The notes below the pieces were generated by a model. The model was not told where the DNA came from and did no database searches. It worked only from the letters and a program-made list of their open reading frames with translations. Positions 28,395 through 37,717 of a stretch of DNA of 64,000 nt are shown here, piece after piece. The first letter of the stretch is position 1. Every line of letters begins with the position of its first letter. The translations under genes were made by a program, and so were the position numbers. Source of the DNA: Methylocaldum szegediense (GTDB lineage: Bacteria > Pseudomonadota > Gammaproteobacteria > Methylococcales > Methylococcaceae); NCBI RefSeq assembly GCF_949769195.1, contig NZ_OX458333.1:124001-188000 (forward strand), in the 5' to 3' direction.

Positions 28395-29774
28395 TCAATA
28401 AGCGGTGTCTTGCTTTAGGAAAACACCTGCGGTTCTCAAAATGATCCAGAGATCTAGAGATAGTGACCAATTCCGCAAATAATCGAGATCTAATTCGATG
28501 CGCGATTTCATCTTCTGTAAGGTATCGGTTTCTCCACGAAAGCCGTTGACCTGCGCCCAACCGGTTATGCCAGGCTTTACCTTGTGTCGGATCATGTAAC
28601 CCTTGATCTGCGTGCGATACAGTTCATTATGAGCAACCGCGTGCGGGCGTGGCCCGACAATACTCATGCGCCCTTGCAATACGTTAATGAATTGCGGCAA
28701 TTCGTCGAGTGAAGTCCTGCGTAAAAATCGGCCGAAACGGGTGATCCGGTTATCGTCCTTGCTCGCTTGTCGAATATTGTTTCCGTCTTCACAAACCGTC
28801 ATCGTCCGAAATTTGTAGACCTTGATCTCCTCTCCATCGAGACCGTAACGGCGCTGCTTAAAAATCACTGGACCGGGCGAACTCAATTTGACGCCAATGG
28901 CGATCGCCAGCATCAAAGGAGAAATTAAAATCAGAATGAGAGACGATAAAACAATATCCACGATGCGTTTCGTGACACGGTTTATACCGTGAAAAGGAGA
29001 CTCACATACTGCGACCACCGGAATCCCGTTTATATTCCCGAACCGGGCTTGAATGAGGTCAAACACAAAAATATCGGGAACAAAGTAAATAGATGCTGTG
29101 GTATCCCTGAGCCTATCGAGAAGATCGACAATTCGCGGCTGAGCCATCATTGGAAGCGCAATGTAGATCAGATGAATCGATTGCGTTCGAACAAAATCTG
29201 CCACAGCGCTCATTTTTCCTAGTAAGTTAAGGCCGCTTATTCCGAGGCGTTGAGGACTTCTATCGTCGAAAAAACCAACAAAATCGATTCCCAGATAAGG
29301 TACCGATTCGAACTGCTTTGCGAGTTTGAGGCCGAGCTCATTCACACCGACGATGATAGCCCTGCGTTGAGCGCCTTTCTTCGATACAGCGGACCGTAAC
29401 AGATATTGGGCAAGGACTTGGACCGTGACGAGTACTAACGGCGTAGCTAAAAACCAAGTGAACAGCAGCTTTCTGGGGAATTCATGGGACATTTTGGCGG
29501 CATAGCCCAATATGGCTAAGAATCCGAACAAAAACGTCCAACGGGCAAAAATGCTGCCGAACGAACGTAGAAGACTCGATTTGAAGTCAGGCTGTAGATC
29601 TATCTCGTCAAAAATCAGAGAGGCGATCAAAAAGGTTATCACCAATAACAAGAAATACTGCTTTTCGATCTTCAACCCATAGAAATGAGTCGTCAGGATA
29701 AAGCACAGGACGATCACTATCGGATTCAAGAGACTCTTAACGAGTAGAACCGATGGCCTGTCGATCGCTTGCAA
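28395..29774 (-). CDS. epsB: Undecaprenyl-phosphate glycosyl-1-phosphate transferase (initiating enzyme, EpsB/WcaJ type)
   Basis: A 459-residue polyisoprenyl-phosphate hexose-1-phosphate transferase. Four N-terminal helices (to about residue 120), a cytoplasmic nucleotide-binding-like domain (RAIIVGVNELGLKLA), a further membrane hairpin (RIVDIVLSSLILILISPLMLAIAIGV) and the catalytic bacterial sugar-transferase domain (KQRRYGLDGEEIKVYKFRTM, RRTSLDELPQFINVLQGRMSIVGPRP, GITGWAQVNGFRGET) are visible. It puts the first sugar phosphate on undecaprenyl phosphate. The start is TTG at 29774, seven bases after GGAGG; the ATG between is out of frame. Confidence 0.92.
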   Translation of the reverse strand: MQAIDRPSVLLVKSLLNPIVIVLCFILTTHFYGLKIEKQYFLLLVITFLIASLIFDEIDLQPDFKSSLLRSFGSIFARWTFLFGFLAILGYAAKMSHEFPRKLLFTWFLATPLVLVTVQVLAQYLLRSAVSKKGAQRRAIIVGVNELGLKLAKQFESVPYLGIDFVGFFDDRSPQRLGISGLNLLGKMSAVADFVRTQSIHLIYIALPMMAQPRIVDLLDRLRDTTASIYFVPDIFVFDLIQARFGNINGIPVVAVCESPFHGINRVTKRIVDIVLSSLILILISPLMLAIAIGVKLSSPGPVIFKQRRYGLDGEEIKVYKFRTMTVCEDGNNIRQASKDDNRITRFGRFLRRTSLDELPQFINVLQGRMSIVGPRPHAVAHNELYRTQIKGYMIRHKVKPGITGWAQVNGFRGETDTLQKMKSRIELDLDYLRNWSLSLDLWIILRTAGVFLKQDTAY

Positions 29775-29925
29775 CTCTCATCCTCCGTAGATTGTTTACC
29801 GTTTTGTAAGTGAACAAGAAACTAACGTTTGGATTATCGCCTTACCACGTATGGTATAGGCCGGTCTCGCCGCGCACGGATATAGCCGTTATGGGCAGAA
29901 AGCAAAAGTTCGCGACTCGTCGATG

Positions 29926-30474
29926 TTAATGGGAAGATAAATAAATGGGCTCAGCTTTCTTGTTACTGCGAAAGATTTGCAATCCGATCAGCGTAATTCC
30001 AACCAAGATCATAAACCAGGTTTCGTCCTCCGACGCGGAAGAAGCATATTGGGCGTATGTGGGTTCCCTTAGGCGGCCTTTGAGCCCCTCAAGGGTGAAA
30101 AGGGTCGGCAGGGCATTCTGGATTTCGCGGAAACTTGCTTGCGATTCTTGAGCAAACAAGTTGTTTGAAGATCCATTGGTCGAGACGTTAAAGGCAGCCA
30201 TAAAAGCTGTCCTACCGACAGATGGGATGCCGCTACTGCTCTTAGTCAGGTCGAAGAAGGAATGCTCGGTATATTCGGTATATAGTGCTTTATCGGAATG
30301 CGGTATATAGGGAGCAGGCTTAATGAAAAAGTAGCTGCTTTCCTTGCCATGATGAGATGTGTCAAAAGGTGAGACGTTATCGTCGAAAGCCTCGGCGAGT
30401 GGCCCATGTGACCAGACAAGCAGTAGTGACAATATCGTTCCGGAGAATATATTGGCGAGATGTTGCTTTTTCAT
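29926..30474 (-). CDS. Small secreted protein with degenerate PEP-CTERM-like C-terminus
   Basis: A 182-residue protein of unknown function. A signal peptide (MKKQHLANIFSGTILSLLLVWSHGPLAEA) is followed by a polar, serine- and phenylalanine-rich body and a C-terminal hydrophobic helix with a basic tail: EDETWFMILVGITLIGLQIFRSNKK. The pattern ETWxMxxxGxxxxGxxxxR copies the tripartite PEP-CTERM sorting signal (PEPATWAMMIxG...RRR), but PEP is replaced by EDE. It lies between epsD and epsB. The ATG is seven bases after GGGAG. It may be an exosortase substrate or a relic of one. Confidence 0.62.
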   Translation of the reverse strand: MKKQHLANIFSGTILSLLLVWSHGPLAEAFDDNVSPFDTSHHGKESSYFFIKPAPYIPHSDKALYTEYTEHSFFDLTKSSSGIPSVGRTAFMAAFNVSTNGSSNNLFAQESQASFREIQNALPTLFTLEGLKGRLREPTYAQYASSASEDETWFMILVGITLIGLQIFRSNKKAEPIYLSSH

Positions 30475-30581
30475 GTTTAACTCCCATTCGGACGCATTCT
30501 TAAAAAAAGACTACGCTGTGTTTTCCTGTTCAATGCAATATCTGTCGGCCAAGTGAAAATGTGTGGCACTTAGGAAAAGCC

Positions 30582-31496
30582 TTAGTGAGTATTGGAGCCA
30601 GGCACATCGTTCGAAACGAGTTCGGCGGGCGGACGCGTTTTGAGCGAAGTATTGACGGTACTTTCTATATCATCGAAATATTCGATCGTCGCAGCGTTCC
30701 GGAGCCGTCTCAGTTCGCTGTTTATCAAAGCAATTCGGCGCTGATTGATCAGAAACGCCTCGATTCGGGGAGCGGCTTCATCTGGGTCTAGGGGTGCCTC
30801 TTTGGTATTCAATAATTGCAGCACCAGAAAATCTTTGCCCGATTTAAACCATGCAATATCACCTTTCTTCAGGCGATCGAATTCGTCCAGACGACCTAAG
30901 GGTAACTCCTCCGCGGCACGGACGACCGTTTGCGACGTATGGGGAATAGCCTGATCTTGTAGCCATCTGGAAAGAGCATCGAATTCGATGGGGTGCTTGA
31001 GACGCGTCTCGATGACGTCCTGGCTTTCCGGCGTGAAAGGGATGGCTATTTCGCGGAACTCGTAGATCTTGCGCTTCTCGAACAGCAGAGGATGCGATTT
31101 GTAAAAAGCGCTGATCTCATTGATGTCCGGTTTGGAAACCTTCTGCCCAATATGGTCTAGATAGGCTTGTGCGAGGACCTGACGTTGAGCCATGGCCGCG
31201 GTAAGCGTGACTTGAGGGTCGCGGTCCAACTGCTTTTCGATGGCTTGCTGCGAGAGAAGCTCTTGGGTGACTAGGTCGTCAAGGCTCTTTTCTAAACTTC
31301 TGGTTTGAGAATCGGCGCTAGTATCCGAATGCGCGACGAAAACGTCGAGTTGAGCGGCGGAAATGGGATCTCCGTTGACACGGGCGACAATGCGGGCCGC
31401 GCCGTCGGATGCGGTCTGTCCCTCGCACCCCATCAGCGTTGCCAGCATGGCGTACGCGCTCAGGGGCAACGATTTCAACCAAAGTTTTCTCTCCAT
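30582..31496 (-). CDS. epsD: EpsD-type peptidyl-prolyl cis-trans isomerase, lipoprotein
   Basis: A 304-residue periplasmic lipoprotein: the signal peptide ends in the lipobox ATLMGC, followed by a SurA-like N-terminal segment (ARVNGDPISAAQLDVFV, QELLSQQAIEKQLDRDPQV) and a parvulin-like region (RKIYEFREIAIP...LPLGRLDEFDRLKKGDIAWF). The arrangement fits the EpsD family of peptidyl-prolyl isomerases found in methylotroph exopolysaccharide loci. The start ATG 31496 follows GGAGAATT. It is the first gene of the cluster, with a sigma-54-like promoter about 75 bases upstream. Confidence 0.83.
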   Translation of the reverse strand: MERKLWLKSLPLSAYAMLATLMGCEGQTASDGAARIVARVNGDPISAAQLDVFVAHSDTSADSQTRSLEKSLDDLVTQELLSQQAIEKQLDRDPQVTLTAAMAQRQVLAQAYLDHIGQKVSKPDINEISAFYKSHPLLFEKRKIYEFREIAIPFTPESQDVIETRLKHPIEFDALSRWLQDQAIPHTSQTVVRAAEELPLGRLDEFDRLKKGDIAWFKSGKDFLVLQLLNTKEAPLDPDEAAPRIEAFLINQRRIALINSELRRLRNAATIEYFDDIESTVNTSLKTRPPAELVSNDVPGSNTH

Positions 31497-32757
31497 AATT
31501 CTCCGTGACGTCAAAGGTCCTGAAACAAAATCCCGCAACGTCGATATGCTTGCTTGTTGCAAATTGATATTAAGCAAAACCCAGACCATTGACAGTCACG
31601 GCGCGGTGTCCAAAACAGTGCGACTGCGTAGAACGACTCTCGATTACCGCGTACGCCGCTGATTCCGCGGCTCACGCCAGGGAGAAGGCGCGTCGTTTGG
31701 CTTTGTGAATTCACGAAGGTAGCCTGTGGCGACACGGTGGATGGCGTCGCTGTTGTCCGAAAATGCTGTGCGCCTGCGTTGGATTTGGTGCAATACGATC
31801 ACTTCTGGAACACGCGAAGTCGCTGGCAGGCGACAGGAGGCGAGTACCTGTAGCAACCGTGGAACATGCGCGAATCGGTCGGTTTATCGGACTGGAATGT
31901 TTTCGTCTCGTGTCAACCGTTGTCCGTGCGAAGCGCATGTTTCACTGGGGTTGGGACGATTCAAGCGATCCCTACATCCGTGTTGAGGATGTGCTAGCGC
32001 GGGCTTGGTCAGCGCTTTTTGGCAACGGTTATAAACGTCGTTCGGGTCCGGAGCGGGGAGAAGGCTTGATGTGTCACACTTTTGCGACAGTAGCGGGGGC
32101 GTCAGCGGAAGGTTCGCAGTGCAGGTGCGACCGCCAGTAGTTTGCAGTTCGAATACGGGCTATTTCCGTGTATTCATCTTAGCTTACCTCCGCGTCTTCA
32201 AGGCATCGCAGAAGAGAAGAGTGCCCGGGGATGCTGTGGCACCTTATGAATATTGGGAGGATTTCGGAAAGGGGGGTTGCCGAATGGCGATAGAGCGTTC
32301 AGCTCTGTGGATGTCCCATGAAAATCATAAACAGGGGCGGGTAGTGCCTTGGCCGTCCAAATGTATGGTGCGCAAATTGATCACTTGTTCGGAGGCGATC
32401 CGCGGCCTCTCGTTTCGACCGGCTTTCTTTCAGGGGCGGAACGCATCTGTCAAGCTGTGGCTTTGGGTTCGGACGCCGGCTCGTACCCGCTATGGAACGA
32501 AGGTCGTCCTGACACGAGCAATCGTGTCGCAGCGTGGTTATTGGCTCAACACATCTCGTGCGCGGCGGCTAAGACCACTCTCGAAAGTCTTTCGGCATAC
32601 GCATACTGCAGGGAAATTCTACCCAATCGGGCGAATTTTTGAGTCCCCACATGATGAAATTAGTGCCGATTGGCATTTGCTGGATAGGAGCGAACTGAAT
32701 TTACCACCGGTACACGGAACGGGCGAATGACTTCTCCCCGTCACAGGATATAGAAAT
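31497..32757. other. 1.26-kb region without a convincing gene, upstream of the exopolysaccharide cluster
   Basis: Both strands were read between the epsD start and the aspS end. Only short open frames with implausible composition occur; the longest plus-strand one (32071-32730) and a nested one (32349-32642) have no recognisable motif and no convincing ribosome binding site. The stretch may be a long 5' regulatory region, an unrecognised RNA, or a decayed gene. Confidence 0.5.
31573..31588 (-). promoter_or_regulatory. Possible sigma-54 promoter upstream of epsD
   Basis: On the minus strand the bases read TGGTCTGGGTTTTGCT. GG and GC are exactly ten bases apart and TTGC is intact, as in the sigma-54 consensus TGGCACG-N4-TTGCA, though the -24 part matches only TGG and one later G. 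It lies 77-92 bases before the epsD start codon. Sigma-54 control is known for some PEP-CTERM/exopolysaccharide genes; here it is a pattern match only. Confidence 0.3.
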
Positions 32758-34542
32758 CTAGGCTTTTTCTCCTTCCTGCGGACGTCGAAGACGTATGCCG
32801 AGTTCGCGGAGTTGGGCGTCTGCGACCATGGCCGGCGCGTCGATCATCGGACACCAGGCTGACTGCGTCTTGGGGAAGGCCATGACCTCACGGATAGATG
32901 TAGCTCCGCACATCAGCATGACTAACCGGTCCAGACCGAAGGCAATGCCGCCATGCGGTGGGGCACCATAGCGGAGGGCATTGAGCAGGAAACCGAATTT
33001 CTGCTGGGCTTCCTCTTCGCTTATTCCAAGCAGCTTGAATACGGCACTCTGCATGTCGGTACGGTGTATACGTATAGACCCGCCGCCGATTTCGGTACCG
33101 TTCAGCACCATGTCATAGGCGCGAGAAAGGGCACGGCCGGGATCGGACTGAAGCTCCTCGAGACTGCATTTCGGCGCGGTAAACGGGTGGTGCAGGGCGA
33201 CCCAGCGGGCTTCCTTCTCGTCCCATTCGAACATTGGAAAATCGACAACCCATAAAGGTTTCCAGCCTTTGTCCACGAGTCCGCGGTCCAGACCCAGTTT
33301 AAGACGCAGGGCGCCCAGCGCTTCATTGACGATCTTGGCTTTGTCGGCGCCGAAGAAAATGATGTCGCCCGTCTCGGCTTCGACCCTATCCACAATACCG
33401 TGCACGGCTTCGTTGGGGAGAAACTTGACAATGGGCGATTGCAGTCCTTCGAGTCCTGCGCTGCGGTCGACGACTTTAATGTAGGCCAAGCCTTTGGCGC
33501 CATATATCGCGACATATTGGGTCAGATCGTCAATCTCCTTGCGGGATAAAGTCGCTCCGCCAGGAAGCTTGAGCGCCACGACCCTTCCCTCGGGATCGTT
33601 GGCTGGGCCGGCGAACACCTTGAACTCCGCGTGCTTGACCAAATCCGCAATATCGACGAGCTCCAGGGGAACGCGGAGATCCGGCTTATCCGAACCATAG
33701 CGTTGCATGGCTTCCGCATAGGTTAAGCGCGGGAAGGGGTTAGGCAGCTCGACCTTCAGAACTTCAGCGAACAGCTGCCGGATCATGTCTTCCATCAGAT
33801 ACATGATCTGGTTTTCGTCCATGAACGATGTTTCGATATCGAGCTGCGTGAATTCCGGCTGGCGGTCGGCACGAAGATCTTCGTCGCGGAAGCATCGGAC
33901 TACCTGGTAATAACGATCCATACCGGAAATCATCAGCAGCTGTTTGTACAGCTGCGGGGATTGCGGCAGGGCAAAGAAATGATTCGGATGTGTCCGGCTA
34001 GGGACCAGGTAGTCCCGCGCTCCTTCCGGGGTCGCTTTGGTCAGAAAAGGTGTCTCGATTTCGTAGAAGCCGTGATGGTCGAGAAATTGCCTGAGAAAAC
34101 GCACGACATCGCGTCGCATCTTTATGCGATGCTGCATCACGGGACGCCTAAGATCGATGTAGCGGTAACGTAGTCGGGTTTCCTCGCTGACTTCGACCTC
34201 GCTTTCCAGCGGAAACGGCGGTGTTTCGGCTTTGTTGAGAATTTCGAGGTGTGTAGCCAGAACCTCGATTTTGCCCGTCGGCAGATTCGGGTTTTCCGTT
34301 CCCTGTGGGCGACGGCGCACCTTGCCGTGCACTTTGAGCACATATTCGCTGCGGACCGTTTCCGCCAGCGCGAACGCGTCCGGATGATCGGGATCGAATA
34401 CGACCTGGACCAGGCCTTCCCGATCACGAAGATCGATAAAGATCACGCCGCCGTGGTCCCGGCGGCGATGAACCCAGCCACAGAGGTCCACCTCCTGATC
34501 CAAATGGCTTTCCGTCAATTCTCCACATCTGTGGCTACGCAT
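32758..34542 (-). CDS. aspS: Aspartyl-tRNA synthetase
   Basis: A 594-residue class II synthetase of bacterial AspRS type. The N-terminal OB-fold anticodon domain ([26 protein letters not shown]), motif 2 ([26 protein letters not shown]), the bacterial GAD insertion (about 290-420) and motif 3 ([16 protein letters not shown]) are in order. It charges tRNA-Asp (or both Asp and Asn tRNA in non-discriminating types). The start is the ATG at 34542 ([11 protein letters not shown]); a longer frame adds nine unlikely residues. It lies upstream of the exopolysaccharide genes but is separated by a long gap. Confidence 0.96.
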   Translation of the reverse strand: MRSHRCGELTESHLDQEVDLCGWVHRRRDHGGVIFIDLRDREGLVQVVFDPDHPDAFALAETVRSEYVLKVHGKVRRRPQGTENPNLPTGKIEVLATHLEILNKAETPPFPLESEVEVSEETRLRYRYIDLRRPVMQHRIKMRRDVVRFLRQFLDHHGFYEIETPFLTKATPEGARDYLVPSRTHPNHFFALPQSPQLYKQLLMISGMDRYYQVVRCFRDEDLRADRQPEFTQLDIETSFMDENQIMYLMEDMIRQLFAEVLKVELPNPFPRLTYAEAMQRYGSDKPDLRVPLELVDIADLVKHAEFKVFAGPANDPEGRVVALKLPGGATLSRKEIDDLTQYVAIYGAKGLAYIKVVDRSAGLEGLQSPIVKFLPNEAVHGIVDRVEAETGDIIFFGADKAKIVNEALGALRLKLGLDRGLVDKGWKPLWVVDFPMFEWDEKEARWVALHHPFTAPKCSLEELQSDPGRALSRAYDMVLNGTEIGGGSIRIHRTDMQSAVFKLLGISEEEAQQKFGFLLNALRYGAPPHGGIAFGLDRLVMLMCGATSIREVMAFPKTQSAWCPMIDAPAMVADAQLRELGIRLRRPQEGEKA

Positions 34543-34609
34543 TGCTAGATCTCTAAACTCAAACAACAAAAAACAACAATATTACGGTTGTAGCCGTCGA
34601 TGTACAAGT

Positions 34610-34894
34610 TTATGAGGCCGTCTCCGCAGTCGACTTTTGGGTTTCCTTCTTGGACGACGACTCTGACTTGCTTTCTGAAGAATCACCGGCGAGGTTCTTT
34701 TTCTTGTCTTTCGAAGTCTTGAAGTCGGTCTCGTACCAACCGCCGCCTTTTAGCCGGAACCCGGCGGCTGATACCAACTTATTCAACTCAGGAACGCCGC
34801 AGGCCGGGCATTCTTTCAAAGGAGCATCGGTGATCTTCTGGATAGCTTCGAACTCATGGCCGCAAGATTTGCATTGGTATTCGTAAATAGGCAT
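34610..34894 (-). CDS. FmdB-type zinc-ribbon protein
   Basis: A 94-residue protein. The N-terminal zinc ribbon MPIYEYQCKSCGHEFE...CPACG has the two CxxC pairs of the FmdB/CxxC_CxxC_SSSS family, and the C-terminal 40 residues are serine- and lysine-rich and disordered. The start ATG 34894 follows GAGGAG. The gene precedes aspS in many proteobacteria; its function is not well defined (putative regulator). Confidence 0.88.
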   Translation of the reverse strand: MPIYEYQCKSCGHEFEAIQKITDAPLKECPACGVPELNKLVSAAGFRLKGGGWYETDFKTSKDKKKNLAGDSSESKSESSSKKETQKSTAETAS

Positions 34895-35075
34895 GTAAGA
34901 CTCCTCATGGGGCTGAAACTGGCGGTTGTAATATGAGGCTGCGGGACGACTTTTCAAGGACAACGTTCTCTGGCCGCGAAAACGGTCGTCAACGACTTCG
35001 GAGCGTCAGGTAATTGGACTGAATACCGCTAATACTGGAATGAGACGCCTTTTTGGAAAATTATGCGACGGGCGG

Positions 35076-35294
35076 TTAATCCGCGTGGTCACCCGGTGGC
35101 GGTATTTCGATGTCCGGTGAGCTAGAGTCGTCCGGCTCACCGGCGATGACGTAGGAAGCTGAGGCCCATTCGCCCAGATCGATCAATTTGCATTGCTCAC
35201 TGCAGAATGGCTTGAATCGATTAGCTTCGTTCCACACTACCGGCTTTCGACAGCGGGGACATTTAACAATTTTGTATGAAAGTGCGTCCGACAA
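35076..35294 (-). CDS. yacG: DNA gyrase inhibitor YacG
   Basis: A 72-residue zinc-finger protein with the four cysteines of YacG (CPRC near residue 12 and FCSEQCK near residue 30) and LIDLGEWASASYVI after them; the acidic, proline-rich tail is typical. YacG binds GyrB and inhibits gyrase. The start appears to be TTG at 35294, with no strong ribosome binding site. It lies 9 bases after zapD, its usual neighbour in the pilD-coaE-zapD-yacG order. Confidence 0.9.
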   Translation of the reverse strand: MSDALSYKIVKCPRCRKPVVWNEANRFKPFCSEQCKLIDLGEWASASYVIAGEPDDSSSPDIEIPPPGDHAD

Positions 35295-35303
35295 ATTTGC
35301 TCG

Positions 35304-36098
35304 TCACAATAAGCAGCACGTCAACTCGAAGGTGACATCTTCCTGGCACTGGGTCGGGCGTTCGACAGTGTCAGGGATCATGAAGCGTACGGTGAATCTA
35401 TGCTTGCCTCCACTGATTTCGGCGAAATACGGTTGCGAACGCTTTACTGCAACACGAAGGAGTTGAAACGGCAAAGTGTGGTCCAAGCTTTTCTGAAAAA
35501 AGCCGCCAATCGCACGTTCCTCGGTCGGGGTGGCGCTGGTCCTTATGAAATTCAGCAAAATATCGATCGCCGAGCGGATTAGCCGGAACGGTTCCAGCCA
35601 ATTCTCCAGATCGTGCCGACGCGTGTGATCGTCAAGCTTTAGCCAGTAGTGGAAGGCTGGCAAGTCAAACGAGCAGGTTCCGCCGGGGATGGTGCTGCGC
35701 TGGGAGATGCTCTTGAATAGCTCGTTTTCCATCAACGAGAGGCCGAGCTTGCCGGGGGTCGCATAAAGCTCTTTGCTCAATTTATCGAGCTTGGTCAAAA
35801 CCTTATCCAGCTTGGCATGATCGATATCCTGGTTGTGCGCCATGCGCGTAAGTACCGCCGCGTGGCGATCCAACTCCTTTAAGGTCTCAGATTTCAGATC
35901 GTTCCGGCTGAACAGTGTCAAGATGTCTAGTAGAGTTGAGATGACCGCTCGACTGTCCCAAACTGAATCACCGGCCATGAAATGGTCGAGTTGCTGAAAA
36001 AGCTGCTCCAACCTCATGAAGACGCGTATGCGCTCATTCAGCGGGAACTCGTAGATGATGGGGTCATTCAAGGCGGGAGTTTCGGCAGTCGATTGCAT
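35304..36098 (-). CDS. zapD: Cell division protein ZapD
   Basis: A 264-residue cytoplasmic protein matching ZapD (formerly YacF): IYEFPLNERIRVFMRLEQLF, then SDIxxE-like helical core, CSFDLPAFHYWL and the C-terminal beta-domain with FAEISGGKHRFTVRFM. It crosslinks FtsZ filaments. The ATG at 36098 (MQSTAETPALNDP) is preferred to the longer frame, which would read through the hairpin upstream. Next to coaE and yacG as in E. coli. Confidence 0.92.
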   Translation of the reverse strand: MQSTAETPALNDPIIYEFPLNERIRVFMRLEQLFQQLDHFMAGDSVWDSRAVISTLLDILTLFSRNDLKSETLKELDRHAAVLTRMAHNQDIDHAKLDKVLTKLDKLSKELYATPGKLGLSLMENELFKSISQRSTIPGGTCSFDLPAFHYWLKLDDHTRRHDLENWLEPFRLIRSAIDILLNFIRTSATPTEERAIGGFFQKSLDHTLPFQLLRVAVKRSQPYFAEISGGKHRFTVRFMIPDTVERPTQCQEDVTFELTCCLL

Positions 36099-36125
36099 AA
36101 TGAATAATCCGATCCAGGATTTATA

Positions 36126-36155
36126 AAAATGGTGTCCGTTAGCGGACACCATTTT
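36126..36155 (-). terminator. Hairpin terminator between coaE and zapD
   Basis: A perfect 13-bp stem (AAAATGGTGTCCG and its complement) closes a four-base loop. On the minus strand it is followed by TTTTTATAA, as expected for a Rho-independent terminator of the pilB-pilC-pilD-coaE transcript, 60 bases after the coaE stop. ZapD would then use its own promoter. Confidence 0.75.
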
Positions 36156-36214
36156 CGTTTATCCGGCCGATTAGTCAATACTACCGTTTGCGTTTGCTCC
36201 TGTGTAAAAATTGT

Positions 36215-36814
36215 TTAGATTGGCGCACGGCTGAGAGCCAGATAGCGTCGGTGCAACTCGTCGACGCGGTCCGATAGGGAGGACTCATCGGCAACGTTTT
36301 CGATCACGTCGTCAGCAGCCGCCAAACGCTCGGCACGGCTCGACTGGGAGGCGATAATTTTTTGAATTTGCGCATCGCTCAGCCCGTCGCGAAGCTTAAC
36401 GCGCTGCCGTTGTACGTCTTCAGGACAATCAACGACCAATAACCGGTCCACAATGTGCTTTTGACCGGTCTCCAGCAGCAAGGGGACGACCACGATGCAA
36501 TAAGGTCCCGCAAGCGTGGCTATTCGGCGGCTAATTTCGGAATAAACCAGGGGATGCAACAGATCCTCGAGCCAGCGCTTTTGTTCCGGATCGGAAAAAA
36601 CGATGTCTCGCAGCTTTCCCCGGTCAAGAGTACCGTCTTTTAAAACCGTAGTCCCGAAATGCCGTTTGATGGCCTCGAATGCCGGCTGACCCGGCTCCAC
36701 CAGTTCGCGAGCAATGACGTCGGCATCCAGGATTGGAACGCCGCGCGCTGCAAACAGTTTGGCAACCGTGCTCTTACCGCAGCCGATTCCACCGGTCAAG
36801 CCGACGACGAGCAT
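36215..36814 (-). CDS. coaE: Dephospho-CoA kinase
   Basis: A 199-residue P-loop kinase for the last step of coenzyme A synthesis. The Walker A motif GLTGGIGCGKST is at residues 6-17; the CoA-binding region GVPILDADVIARELVEPG and the lid (RLLVVDCPEDVQRQRVKLRDGLS) follow. It sits six bases after pilD, a conserved order (pilD-coaE) that reflects co-transcription, not shared function. Confidence 0.95.
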   Translation of the reverse strand: MLVVGLTGGIGCGKSTVAKLFAARGVPILDADVIARELVEPGQPAFEAIKRHFGTTVLKDGTLDRGKLRDIVFSDPEQKRWLEDLLHPLVYSEISRRIATLAGPYCIVVVPLLLETGQKHIVDRLLVVDCPEDVQRQRVKLRDGLSDAQIQKIIASQSSRAERLAAADDVIENVADESSLSDRVDELHRRYLALSRAPI

Positions 36815-36819
36815 GGGAT

Positions 36820-37701
36820 TTAGCCGGAAATTCCCGCAAAATTGAGATAAGCGGCGTTGATGTCATCGCCCCACATCAAGGCAATCCAGCCTGCGATAGC
36901 CAAATAGGGACCGAACGGTATGGGAATGCTGCGGTCGCGTCTGAAAACCGCGACCATCGTCGTCCCAATCACGGCGCCGACCAGGGAGGACAGAAGCACT
37001 ACAACCGGTAGCAGGCTCCATCCCAACCAGGCACCCAGCATGGCGAGCAATTTGAAATCGCCGTATCCCATTCCTTCTTTCCCGGTTGCTAGCCGGAACA
37101 CATGATACACCAGCCAGAGGCTGAGGTAGCCGAAGATGGCCCCGAGTATACTCGAAGCGCTGTCGGTGAATATGTTGAACACATTGAGAAACAGTCCTGT
37201 CCAGAGGACGGGTAGGGTAATCGCATCGGGAAGCAGTTGGCGATCGAAATCAATGAAACTCAAGCATATCAAACTCCAGCTGAGGATCAGCGCGGATGCA
37301 GTTTGCCATGTGAAGCCGAAATGCCAGGCGACGGCTATGGAGATCAAAGCGGTCAGCGCCTCGATGGCCGGGTAGCGAAACGGAATCGGGGTTCGGCACC
37401 CCTTGCATCGTCTTTTGAGAAGCAGGTAACTTACGATGGGAATGTTTTCCCACGCCCGGATAGGCCGATCGCAACGAGGGCACCGAGACCCTGGAACGAG
37501 CAGGTTGTAAGGCTGATCAGGTTCCGGTTCGGGTTCAAGGTCGAGAAAGGCCCGACACTCTCGCCGCCAATTCCTTTCCAGCATGATCGGCAACCGGTGA
37601 ATGACCACATTCAGGAAGCTGCCGACCATCAGCCCGAGAACGCCGACGACGGTCAGGAATAAAGCCGGATTTTCGGCCAGCAACCGAACGAATGAATCCA
37701 A
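36820..37701 (-). CDS. pilD: Prepilin peptidase/N-methyltransferase PilD
   Basis: A 293-residue inner-membrane aspartyl peptidase that cleaves and N-methylates type IV prepilins. A cytoplasmic zinc region with CPRC and CKGC (about residues 72-100) follows the first helix with GSFLNVVIHRLP. The catalytic aspartates are in FIDFDRQLLPD and GYGDFKLL. About eight helices are visible. The start is TTG at 37701, after GAGGAA and close to a further GGAG. It is the third gene of the pilB-pilC-pilD-coaE set. Confidence 0.93.
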   Translation of the reverse strand: MDSFVRLLAENPALFLTVVGVLGLMVGSFLNVVIHRLPIMLERNWRRECRAFLDLEPEPEPDQPYNLLVPGSRCPRCDRPIRAWENIPIVSYLLLKRRCKGCRTPIPFRYPAIEALTALISIAVAWHFGFTWQTASALILSWSLICLSFIDFDRQLLPDAITLPVLWTGLFLNVFNIFTDSASSILGAIFGYLSLWLVYHVFRLATGKEGMGYGDFKLLAMLGAWLGWSLLPVVVLLSSLVGAVIGTTMVAVFRRDRSIPIPFGPYLAIAGWIALMWGDDINAAYLNFAGISG

Positions 37702-37717
37702 CTCCGAAATTCCTCGG

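Noticed and set aside
30520-30560. A sigma-54-like sequence (TTGGCC...ATTGCA) before the 182-residue secreted-protein gene
   Set aside because: The GG and GC doublets are 12 bases apart instead of 10, which is not tolerated by sigma-54.
32071-32730. Plus-strand open frame of 219 codons upstream of the exopolysaccharide cluster
   Set aside because: Composition rich in Arg, Trp, Cys and His with no motif, no good ribosome binding site and overlapping frames of equal length; not supported as a gene.
31497-32757. CRISPR array or tandem repeats in the long gap
   Set aside because: No regularly spaced repeated units were seen here or elsewhere in the window.
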